This document shows positions 44,601 to 57,000 of a stretch of DNA of 64,000 nt, piece after piece; the first letter of the stretch is position 1, and every line of letters begins with the position of its first letter. The translations under genes and the position numbers were made by a program. The stretch spans positions 67,270,212 to 67,334,211 of the forward strand of contig CM069870.1 in assembly GCA_036172665.1 (NCBI GenBank), in the 5' to 3' direction. The stretch comes from Prosopocoilus inquinatus (taxonomy: Eukaryota > Arthropoda > Insecta > Coleoptera > Lucanidae). The notes under the pieces were generated by a model. The model made no database searches. It was not told the origin of the DNA and worked only from the letters and a program-made list of their open reading frames with translations.

Positions 44601-47600
44601 TAGAAAAAATATTATGTTTAGAGGAGCGAGGGTGATTTCGTTTGGTATTCGCGGCCTCATATCTTCTTTATTATAATAAAAATATATATTAAACCCTATA
44701 CAGGGTGCTGCATTTTGAAACGCAACATAGGAAATCTCTTGTTAATTTAAATGTGCTGGAATATTGGCTTCCCTAATTATTTTACAGCAAAATTCCATTT
44801 AGACTTTTTAAAGTGCTCTTCACGGTGAATCTGTCTGTGAAGTTTGAGAATTTTTCATACGCTGGGTTATATATAAAAAAAAGATTCTTAACTAAATTCA
44901 ATTTAAACCAAACTATTAGCACAGCCTTGATCAATGAGACTGAAAACTGGACAGATAATTAATCAATCTAGTCGGTTTTGAAAAAGATTGATAGAAAAAG
45001 CTTTTCCAGTAAATTATTTTGAAATTTGCTGATCAACGCAGTGCTCATAGTTTGGTATAAATTAAATCTCGTTAATAACGATCTTTTTTAAATATCTTGA
45101 CACTGAGCGAATAAAAAATTCTCAAACTTTAGAGACAGATTCATCTTGAAGAGTACTTAAAAAAAAAACCTAAATGGAGTTTTGCTGGAAAATAATTAGG
45201 GAAGCCAATATTCAGGCACATTTAAATTAATATGAGATTTCCTATATTACGTTTCAAAACGCAGCACCCTGTATATTTTAAATGGCTTCTAAAACTACAT
45301 TAGATGAGCTTCTAAATGATTACCATAAAGTATGTCAAAATTGCAATAGTCAACGTTTTTTTTTTAAATGACACCCTATATTTTTTATAAGAGATTCTTG
45401 TAAAACGTGTTCTTGTCTGTACTACTGAACATTAAAAAGTTTATAGTTCCATGAGAAAGTTTTTGAGAAAAAAACCATGAAAGCGGTGGCGACATTAAAG
45501 ATGGGCGGGTCGGAATAACGACTTTGGTTACATAAGTAATAAAAATATGCTGTCTGAAATATATTAAATAACAAATGTTACTTAATAGCAAAGTAACAAA
45601 TGCATTTCAAACTTTAAAATGTTCAAAAATACCGATTTAATTGTAAAATAATAAATTAATGCCACTGTTTTAATACCTTTTTTGAATCGCTCAGAAAAAT
45701 ATAGTGTCATTAAAAAAAAAGTTGACTCTCGCAATTTTGACATACATTACGGTAATCCTGATTTCTGTAAGTCACCTAATATAGTTTTATAAGCCATTTA
45801 AAAATATATAGCGTTTACTATATATTTTTATTAAACTAAAGAAGATATGGGACCGCGAATACCAAACTGAATCAGCCTGTATATAATATTATACCGGATG
45901 TCTCTGAAATGAACAAACAAGTTCATCTTTGTCTGGAAAACGAAATGCATTATACATACTTATAGCAAAAGAACTTTGAATAATGAAGATTACATTTTGA
46001 CATGAAAAAACATGTCACAATGATTGTAGTATATTCTTGTCTAATGAATTTGTACATTAATTTGTACAACAAATTCTTTTTAATTTTCTAACATTTTGAA
46101 AATTGTACACTCGCTCAACGTTTACTGCCGGATAGGTTGTAAGCTTTGTCGACAGTGAAAAATTAAAAAAGTTGTCAACTTGTTAATTTTTTCCACTCTA
46201 GTGGAAGCAGCCAATAACGAAACGGTAAACAACTGTGTGATTTTCATGTGTTTTATAAAATATTAAGTTGAATTTATTAAAAAAAAATTCGATACAAAAA
46301 AAATATTCTTTTTTAATTAAATTACCTTTGATAAATTGTTTCGTTTTACCTGGCAATATGTTTTTCTTGATCCCTAGCTTCAAAAATTATTCCACATTTT
46401 GCAATAAGAAATTGATTTAATTCAGTGTTAAAAATTAAAAAAATTCACATCAAATTAAATAAATGGCAAATTAGATAATTGACAGTCAATATACAGCGTG
46501 TTATTGAAAGTTGTAGATACAGATATTTTAACTGGCGTTAGTGCTTGTCAAATACCCACACATACTAAATACCCATGCATACTTTATGCAAAAGTTTACG
46601 GTTTATTATTAACAAAACAAAACTTTGAGAGCCACTGATGTTTCTCAAAAATTTAATTGTAAGAAAAATCAAGTAATTCAGCAGTACGTCTTTTTTATTG
46701 AATATGTCAAAATATTTTTATGAAACTTCACTTGAATTTTTTGTAAAATTATTCATTTGTCGCAATTAATTTTACAAACGCAGAAAAACGGACATAGTTT
46801 TGATCTACGATGAAGCTAGCGGAAACGCTGCCCTGCCACGAAGGTTATTTCGTGAACGTTGGCCTCATCAAAAACTGCCCATAAAAAAAATTTTTAGATT
46901 TTGATAATACGGGACGTCATTTGCAATAATTTGGCTCATTTAAAATGAGCACCACGGATATTGGTCGTCGACGGAAAAATGAAACATCAGAAGCGGAAGT
47001 AGTGATACTTCAAGAAATTCTAAATCGAAACACACATCTGGAGTGATGAAAACCCACATACCATCTGCGAAAATCATTTTCGTAGAACAAACGCGTATTT
47101 TAAACGGCGTTCGTCACTTTGAGCAACTTCTCCAGTGTGTAAACTGACGAAATAAAATTTTCGTTTTTTCTAATAAGCAATAGTTTAGTTTTTTATTATT
47201 AACAAGATAAAAACAGCCAAAAGTCATCGTAACATTGAAGTGTTTTGACAATTATAACAATGACCTTTTTCTTTCATCAAGTTCGAGCGCAAAATTTAAA
47301 AACTTACAGTGACTCTCAAACAAAAACAATAAACTATGTATCTCTGAAACCAGTAACTTTTCTATAAAGACAGTTTTAGTATTTAGCATCTATTTAAAGA
47401 GTACTATCGTAAGTTAAAATATCTGCACAACTTTCAATAACACGTTGTATATCTACACTCCAAAAAAAAAACATGCAACAAATTATTAGTTACCTGTAAT
47501 AATATTTGGTTACGTGGCAATTATCTATTTTTAGAGTGTAAGAAAAGAATATTTTTTTTTCCTACAGATTCGAACAGAAAGGACACTAAGGCGATTTAGT

Positions 47601-50600
47601 TAATCCGTTCGAAGCTATTTGTCTCACTCTTACATGCAATAGGTTTCCGTATGCTCTCTCTGATTGCTATACCTGTTGTTGTTGTTGTGTTTCCAGCGAA
47701 TTTATTTTCCAAAACGAGATGACTTCGACGAATTCCTTTTACAATTGCAAAGAAGCTTAAGCCTCCCATGAGTAACCAATATTTCTTTAGAATAAAAAAT
47801 ATTTATCATACATATTTCAGACTGACTCAAAATGAAGATTTACACCTTTCTGTTTGAAGAATCAAACAAATTGTTTAATAAGACGCTATTATTTTTAAGA
47901 AATATATTATTCTTACTAAATACGGATTGGAAATAAGAAGTTGCAAACCGTTGACGAAATCTTATTAAAGGCTTGTTCGGATAGCATTTCTAACTAATTT
48001 GAAATCGTCAAAACCAGTTGTTCTTCGAAGTTATAACCGGTTTTTACAGCGCCATCAAACGTACAGTCGCGATCAACCTAATCGAGACCGCTGTAAGCTA
48101 ACTGCGTCGTTATCACACCGGTAGTAAAGGTTACAGAACTGTCAATCGGTGTCGATTGGCTTGATCGCGACTGTACAACTTGAATGAATGCATGCTCCTG
48201 ACGGTTTTAATCAGATGGTGCTGTTCAAACAGGCCTTAAGTATTCCCGTCGTGTTCAAAAGAATTACGCTTACGTAGGTAGTTTAATAATATCATCCTAA
48301 GCTTTAACCGAAGCAATAAAATTACAGCGGGCCAAATCCGAGTAACAATTTAAATGTCCGGGTTGGCTCCGCCCAATGTTCACAAGGGCGCAGTTTGCTT
48401 GCAGGGGTATCGTTTTTGTTGAGCATCATAGTACAGGGTCTCCCAAATCTCTGGAAAAGTCCAAAAATGCCTCTTTAAATTCATTTATCAAGAAAATGTC
48501 TTAACAAAAATTGTGTAGGTTTTCATTTCGCATAATCTAAAATTATTTACAAATATACAGGTTGTTCATTTAATAAGTTACAAACCCAACTTATTATTTT
48601 TTAAGTGGAACACTATATATTTTATTGCAGTATTGGTTAGCCCTTGAAGAGACGATAAAAATGATATAACATTATACTTACTTATTTTTGGTATTTATCG
48701 AGTTATTTTTAATTTTATGCAAAAGATGGGTCATGTTTGATCGTCTGCCAAATTGTCAATTTTAATGATACGACAATCAACCTTGGACCAAAATATTTCT
48801 AAATCTCTCTACTTTTACAATATTCATCCTTTTCATAAACCTGGCGACTATCAACAACAATACGATTCAGTTCGGGTATTGTAAAATTAGTCATTTTTTT
48901 CAAATGGAACACCCAATATGTTATAGTATATTTGGATAGTGCTTTCTACGAGCTTTCCAACCATACCATATTAAATGGTCTTAAAATTTATAACTTGTGA
49001 ATTATTATCACTTCTTTATAATCAACTTATGAAACGCGCTGTATAATATTTTCATTCGCCTCAGAATCATTTAAGATATTTATCCATACAGTTTATCGTA
49101 CTTTCAGTGATTTAAATAGAAGTAAAGAAATAAATTCAGAAACTGAACGGTTTTTTTCGGATAATTCCTGTCATATAAGAACACATTACGAATCGGTTGG
49201 ATAATCGCTGGATAGAATGTGATAATGCTTTGAAGTGGTCTCCATGGTTATCAGATTTGTTTCTCGATTTCTTTTATGAGGATATGAGTAACCAAATGAA
49301 AAAAATGTTCTCTTATCAGAATTTGTTTATAATCGTAATCGTATTTCGACAGCCACGCTACTATCTTCATTTCTATTACAGATTCAATGAGAATATCCTC
49401 TGGCTCGTACCAACCAAAGAGTGTGCGTGTGTGGATGATTGAAAATGGCAGAGTACCTGTTGAAATACGCATAAAAAGATATAATCTGATATTAGTATGA
49501 AATAAATTTCAAAAAACTATTACTGAACTGCTTTCACCTGTACTATTCTTAGTTTATGGGGATATGTAAAGAAACAAGAATATAAAGATGTACTCGGCAC
49601 ATGCAAAGAGAAGAAAATGCGTGTTTAGCAATATGGCAGAGTTTCTTTTAAATTCTTTTCAATAGTTTAAATTTTTATGATTTTTTAAACCTATTTGTGA
49701 CTGGAGACATTTTGCTTTTCTTAGTTAATGTGTAAAAAGTGGTAAGATTCAATTTGTTTCTTTGATATGTAGCTTCAAAATAATAGAATTTTTTACAGTA
49801 TAAATAGATTCTTTCCATTCGTTTTCATAGTGTAATTGGAATTATGTAGTGAAAATCGTTCAGTTCTCCTGTATTTATTCTATATTTTTATTGTAAACGC
49901 TACAACAATGGCAAAGAAATTGTTAATTTGAACAAAAATAAAGTATTTGGATAAATATCTTGAATGATATAGCAGATAAAATATTTCTGAGACAAATAAA
50001 AATATTATACAGCACGTTTCTTAATTTGATTGTAGAGAAGTGATAATAACTAACAAGTTATCAATCTTCAGACCATAAAATATGATATGGTTAGAGAGCT
50101 CGTAGAAAGCACTATCCAAATATACTATGGTGGGTGTTCCATTTGAAAAAAATGACTAATTTTACAATACGCGAACTGAATCGTAGTGTTGTTGATGGTC
50201 GCTAGGTTTTTAAAAATGAAGAATATTATAAAAGTAGAGAGATTTAGAAATATTTTGGTCCAAGGTTGATTGACGTATCATTAAAATTGACAATTTGGCA
50301 GACGATCAAACATGACCCATCTTTTGCATAAAATTAAAAATAACTCGGTAAATACCAAAAATAAGTAAGTATAATGTTATATCATTTTTATCGTCTCTTC
50401 AAGTTATAACCGAAACTGCAATAAAATATGTAGTGTTCCATTTAAAAAATAATAAGTTAGGTTTGTTACTTATTAAATAAACAACCGAAGTTTGTTCTTG
50501 TCCGATGAAAATAGTAAGTACAAGGTTTTTTTTAATCTCAAACCGGACAGAAAAATGAAGGGAACACACTCAACGTTTCGCTTTTTTTCACTCCTGACGA

Positions 50601-53600
50601 AGCTATAAATCTATAGCGAAACGTTGAGTGTGTTTCCTTCATTTTTCTGTCCGGTTTGAGATTAAAAAAACATTGTACTAAATAAACAACCTGTATATTT
50701 GAAAATAATTTTAGATTATGCGGAATGAAAACCTACACAATTTTTGTTAAGACCTTTTCTGGATAAAATGAATTTAAAGGGGCATTTTTGGACTTTTCCA
50801 GAGGTTTGGGACTCCCTCTATATACGCAGTACAAAGGGAATGAAATAAATAAAGAACGAATAATTTACTACCTCCGATTTTTTTTTAAATTAACCTACTT
50901 CCGGGCCTATCGACGAAACCGGAAATGACTCGAACCACGAGCAAGAATTTTAATCTATTACATAACTTAAAATTGCAGGATTTTTTGATGGCCGCGCTCT
51001 ATGTACCTAATAACCGCATTAATTTTACGTAGGCAGGTAAGTACATGATGAGATGAATAATAATTATTTATAAAATGTTACATCCTGACGTGACTTGACA
51101 CTTATAGTACACACATCTACTAAATAAACATAATAATATCTATGCGATGACGAACATTGTTGTTTTGTTAATAATTACCTATTGTGTTCCGTTTAGTGTT
51201 TACGGTACCGATTGTGATTGTGAGCGTACAGTACGGTATTTATTATTTGCGTGTTGGCAAGAAAAACGACTGACACGACGCAACGTAGCGACGAGGAGAC
51301 GCGCTTCGAATTTTTGAGTGTACTGAGGATGCAAGTACTGCTAGGACGACACCTGGCCAACGGAACAATGCGTTATGTGCGAAACGTTCTTCGGTATTCG
51401 TACCGATCCCCACCATGGGCCCTCCATGTGCTCGTGGCGTGGCAAGACAGGTGGTGACTCACGGGTTCCGAGGATTTACGAAAGCCTCTCATTGAAAAAA
51501 GAAGACGAAAACCACATGCCTACTACCTACGTACACTACTGTCGAGAAGTCGTCTATTAACCGTTTCGTTTTTTTTTTCTTTTGTCGAGTTTTAGAACAC
51601 ATTAGATTATCTGTCCGGCTCGAAGGACCAAAATGCCTTGACCCAATCAAATCTTTACGACGTTTATTTTTATTTTAGCGACGAACTTTGCGGCTTCATA
51701 TCTGATATTAGTAACACTGAACCAATAATTGATTTGATTGATAACAAAAATTCAGTAATTATAATAATTTTTCACGATATCACGTGTAGAAAAAGATTGT
51801 TACTTTTGTTTCTTTTCTTTTCTTTATGTTTTCCTTTGAGCTTTCCGAGCGCTAAACTTTTAAGTCACTTTTCTTGATTCATTTTCCTCCTCTTTCTTCT
51901 GGACTAATTTTTATCGGAATTCTAATTAAATGAGGGATGATGAGCGTTCGCGAATTAATTTTCTTTCAGAAGAAAAATCTGAAAATGTGTGGAATTATAA
52001 TTTTTTTTACATCGAAAGATTTTTTGAATTCAAAATATTGTTCTTTCCCAGTTCTTTTTCTCCAAAAAAAGGAAGAGAAAAATGTTCTAGTTCCGACGTA
52101 TTGCATACCATTATCATACCATTATCACCCATTATGTTGGAAGAAGGACGGGAAAGAAAGGAAGAATAATAACGTTCCAATTCCTAAATTGTTTTTTTTT
52201 AATTGTACGATTGCTGTCTTCATTCCGCTTTTAATTTGCATTTCCGAACTTTTGCATTTTTTTTTTTAAATAAACTAGTAGCTCTTACCAAAATAGAAGT
52301 TTGTCTAATGAAACTCTGTCTCTGTTTTCATCTCAAAACACCATTTAAAAAGCCGATTGATTTCTTTTAATGATTTTAATTAATCGATTACCTCGTTCTT
52401 TTCAAACGTACTTCTTTTGTATAATTATTTTGATATTGGAAGAAAGCTTTAGACTTTCCAACAATTCAGGACATTTCTTAATTTTTTCTATCAATAATTT
52501 TTTATTGCTTTTGAATATCTCCTATTAATAAAAAGAACATCATCTAAGAAAATTAATAGCGACTTCCGGCATAATCGGAAGTGATGTGAAAGCGAAAATA
52601 TTTTAGTCTGAAAGATCACTTAGATCTCCTATGGCAGCGTATTCATTTTCACAGTGTGGTTGTACATTTCCGTCCCTCAAAACTTTTAATAGGCCACTCA
52701 ACATGAGATACCCTGTATAATAATATAAATGGAGAGAATGAAGGTTTTTTTCTATCGTTTGCAGTGATTAGATTTCAAGCTGAATTGATTCGCTTACCGA
52801 CCGAAATGTAGTTAATCTCCCTGTATCCAGTTTTCATGGAATTACAATGATGATTATGATAAAAAAGACAAAAAGATGTTGCGAATGTTTTTAGGATCGG
52901 TTTAGATAAACACAAACAGCGCGGGAAAGCGGAAAGTCTTTCATCGCGAGTATCAAACTGGAGGAAAAAAAATACTAAAGTTAATTAAATAAAATTGAAC
53001 CTTGATTTCAATTTAGAATCGCCCGGAACGAGATAAATCGCATGCTTAAGCTTTTTGAGTCCCTGTAAAAACTAACCGAGGGCCATTTTCTGTCATAGTT
53101 TGACTTTAATTTTCAATAAACAGAAGATTAAGGTTAAACTGTGACGGAGGAAACGATTCAAATGTTAATCCTTTTATAAACTTTCGTGCTTCTTCTGCCG
53201 CTGCCTCGCGCGACACCGTTACAACAACATGCCCACTAAAGCTTCGGTTTCCTAGGATAACGGCAACGTAATAGAGCGGCCGTAATATAAACGGTGAATG
53301 ACGTCATGTAGCGTTGAAAAATGATGTACATTGGCGTAAAGTAAGCAAGAAAAAGCGACGATATGTACTTATTTTAAATATTTCGTAATGGTTTATCTGT
53401 ATTTGACGTTACTAATATATTTAGAAAACCAGGGCTCCCCAAAAGACGATTCCAAACGTTCAAAAAATCTTTTAACGTATTTTTAGATGACGCTGACGTT
53501 TGCCGTTTTCTGGGAAACCAAACAATTCAAAAGTTCATGAGAACTTTATTGCTGGAATTCTTGCAGCCGTGTTCCTTGTTCTTTGCTCTTCTTATTTACC

Positions 53601-54027
53601 TCGTTTCTCTCTCTCTCTCTCTGTTGTTTTACAAACATTTACTCCGAGTCTTCGACTTTCTCCCCCTCTTCACATTCTCTACTCTTATTTCCTTTCTTTT
53701 CCTATCCAGCCACTTCTACTTTATTCTTCTTTTTTCTCGCTTCTTGCTCCCCATGCTTTTTTTTCCAGAATTTTTTTCCAGAATAATTTCTTTCTTGACT
53801 TTTTTTCTTTATTTTCTTTTTCTTTTATCTTCATTTTTTTCTTTCTCTTCAGTTTAAGGTACGCCAGGGAGAACAGTGTGCTCCTTTCAAGCTCACTGAT
53901 GGCGTAGCTTTTGGTTTGACTGTACTATTGGCATTCTTTGTAGGATTTTAATTTAATTTAATTCACCTTTTGTTTTTTACATTATTATTGTGACCAATTG
54001 TTAACCTTAACAGTCAGATCAATAAAC

Positions 54028-54067
<40 letters not shown>

Positions 54068-57000
54068 ATGTACTCAATGTTCTTAGCACTTTTTATGTGA
54101 CGTCATTCGCCGCCAGCTTTCGGCCGCTATTTCACGGCACCGCTATCCTAGGAAACCGAGGCTTAAGTGGGGCGGTGATTTCGTTTGGCATTTGCCGATA
54201 TTTTTCAAGCTTTCCCGCGAGAGCAAACGGAGAGTTGCATATGAGAATAGCATTGTCAGCTTTTCATATACCCAACAGAAAATGAAACACAAAGACACTT
54301 CAATTTCTACGTTGTTTCATTTCTTCTCACAATTCCGGTTCGGAATCGAATCAGGCCACTTTCAATTTAGATCAATTGTAAAACTTATAAAACTGTGGAA
54401 GGCTTGTTGTAGTGCCATTTTTTCTTAGATTCTCCTTTCAGTCTCTTTGTTCTTAACCATTCCATAAAAACTACAGTTTCCGTGACTTTCTAATTTTTTT
54501 TAATTGTTTTATTTCTTGCTTCTCTACCTTTTTAATCCCGACTAACTAATTCTTCCACCTTTCTTATTTGCGCCACTTCATCCGCTACGTTCCGTTCTTT
54601 CATTCTTGCTGAACCACTTCAGTTCTCCAATTTCCATTCTTTTGATTCGTGGAATTAACTGTTGCTTTTTAATTGCGTCAATTTTTTTCTTTTACATCAT
54701 GTTTTTCATTTTCTGGTGATACCTATAGGTAGCGCAAAATTTCATGCTTAAAAATTACTTGTTTTTTCTCTAAATAAATGTTCAATTTAGGGTAGATTTG
54801 TGTTCTTAGTCACGTAAGCTTTTGGCTCTACTTCTTTTCCTTATTTTTCTTTTTTACTCTCTGGTGCTACGTGCTAAGCCAATCCTCTGCGATCGTCCTT
54901 GTTTATGGTAGACAAGATATTCTCAAATTGCTTTAGCAGAATTTTTTCTTCAATTTCTTCATTCCTCTTGCTTTTTTCTTTTAAATGAAGACAAGTTTTC
55001 TTTTGAAAGAATACAATCCAGATTCAAATCGTCAACAGAATTCAGAATGTTACGGTTTTCAAGGCACCCTCTGTATATACGCAAATTATCCCTGAGAAAT
55101 GCAAAAGCCGCGATTCATCTCTCTGTATTCGTTGTCTATGTTTCTGTCTTGTATTCAACCAGCCGCGATTGACATTCTGTGTACTTATCTTATTGTTTGT
55201 CGGCGAGATGTATGAGATCAAAGAAATGTCGGCAAATATCAGAGTGACGTTCATGGGTGCAGTTGATGACTTTAATTTAAAAACATCTGCAGTCTATCGC
55301 TAAAAACAAACGCACACCGCTTTTGTAATCCGCGCGCCGCCTCTTATTACGGCGAACATTACTTAGATGGTCGATAGGGGCGTGGCTTCCTCTTAAAATG
55401 CAAATGCGTATTTGCAAGATCAAAGTCTACCGGGTTTGTTTACATTAACCCATACCGCGTTCTTTTCCCTTTCCAATGAAAACCTGCAAAATTTCTATCT
55501 GTTTGTCATTTTTTTATATTCCTATTACTTTATTGCCACAACCGGTTCTGAGAATTTACTACAACTTTTGCACACGACGCAAAGTTTACCTTGCGTTTAC
55601 ATTCGACCTTTAATATCATTGTTCTTTCCCTGCCTCTATCCTTATTCTATTGGATTTATATGCTGCCACGATGTGTCCGATTCGTGCATGCCCTTTTCTA
55701 CTTCCAAAGGTTTTTTTTTGGCGCTGTTAATGTGTAATGTGTTTGGAGTCGCCTTGTAATATCCCCAGGATACATTGGTAAGTTTTTCGTGTTGGGGCTG
55801 CTGCCCCATGACTGTCTACATTCCATGGTAAACAAGGCATGCTATTTTGGTCCTGGTTTTGGACCTCGGCGAGATTTCTGCAATTATACAGCTACGGCTG
55901 GAGATGGCCTGATGCCCGGTGGATTAAAACTTCTCGGAGTTGTCTCAGCCTCGTCCTTGACGTTCACGAAGTTTTCCAGAGAATTTTATTTATTTTTCAG
56001 AATCAATTCGACCGCTACATCCGAAGGGTCAGTTTGCAAAAATTCATTGTCATTTGAAAGAGATTTAATTTATTTCGGAAAATACTGTTTACGAAAGTTG
56101 ATTGATTGATTGATTGGTTATGGCATCATTGTCTCTTCGCTTTTCGTTTGCGTCATGACACGAAAGACGGTTTCGTAATGAAAGTCGTTACTAACTAACT
56201 AGATTCCATTGCAATCTTTTTCATTAACACAAACTAATCGCCGAGGCGAATTAATCACTTTTTCAAGGAATCCTGTTTATTAGGTACATACCTATGTACA
56301 AAGATTCTTGCCCTACTTGGTTTCATAAAGCGTTACTCATTCTCTCAAAGAATTTCTACGACGCGCTTAATTACCTGACCTAGTTTTAATAAGAATACTA
56401 TACCGTTATATGTATACCATTTGTTTTGTATTTGTCTTTTAAATAAACTATGTTGTCTTTTGATATGCGTTGTGTAACCAAATTTCTTAATTTTTTTTCT
56501 GCGTGTTACATAAATTATGTGTAATACGTCTTCAGAACAACAAACAGCAAAACGTTCTTCTTAAATCGAATTTACAATCTTAATAATACATCAAAATATT
56601 AATGAAAATGTTGACTTCTGATATTGTTCCATCTTCTTTAGATTTATTACACTTCTTAACTTTATAATTGTTGCTATTATTAAGATTTTTCTGGCTTTTA
56701 TTTTCTTTCACTTCACTGTACAGAGTGATTGGCAATTATCTCGTAAAATAAAAGAAAAAGTGAACATAAAAGTAGTTATATAGATTACGGGAAAAACTAT
56801 TTTATCAAAATCTGTGCAAAAGCTTATGGTTAATTAATATAATTAGCAATAAACTACGTTACGCCCTGTATGTAGATTTTAAGCGAGGCGCAAACCAGAG
56901 CGGAAACTCGCGCGGTGGCGAATTTGTATGTTCTTCTTATGGCCGTACCGCCACCACGCCCGCCACCGCTCCGTTTCCGCTCTGGTTTGCACGACGCTTA

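Larger units (their letters stand above)
48554..50697. mobile_element. DDE transposon, TATACAGGTTGTTCATTT ends (~400 bp TIRs), inserted in the outer MITE
   Basis: Left TATACAGGTTGTTCATTTAA; right AAACAACCTGTATA. The arms match over ~400 bp (TTTAAGTGGAACACTATATA, AGAGACGATAAAAATGATAT, CATCTTTTGCATAAAATTAA, CAATTTTACAATA...). The middle carries a transposase C-terminal relic (49197-49490). Its right TIR was later hit by the insertion 50487-50679. Confidence 0.8.
48432..50822. mobile_element. Outer palindromic MITE, split at its centre by a larger element
   Basis: Left arm 48432-48553 (TACAGGGTCTCCCAAATCTC ... CATAATCTAAAATTATTTAC) is the reverse complement of right arm 50698-50822 (GAAAATAATTTTAGATTATG ... 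GGTTTGGGACTCCC). Removing 48554-50697 brings the arms together into a ~245 bp perfect-centred palindrome, so the insertion fell at the TA in the middle. Confidence 0.8.

Noticed and set aside
53500..53907. 135-codon Phe/Leu/Ser-rich frame, membrane-protein-like
   Set aside because: Arises from a C/T-rich low-complexity tract inside a TIR element; all three frames look equally hydrophobic.
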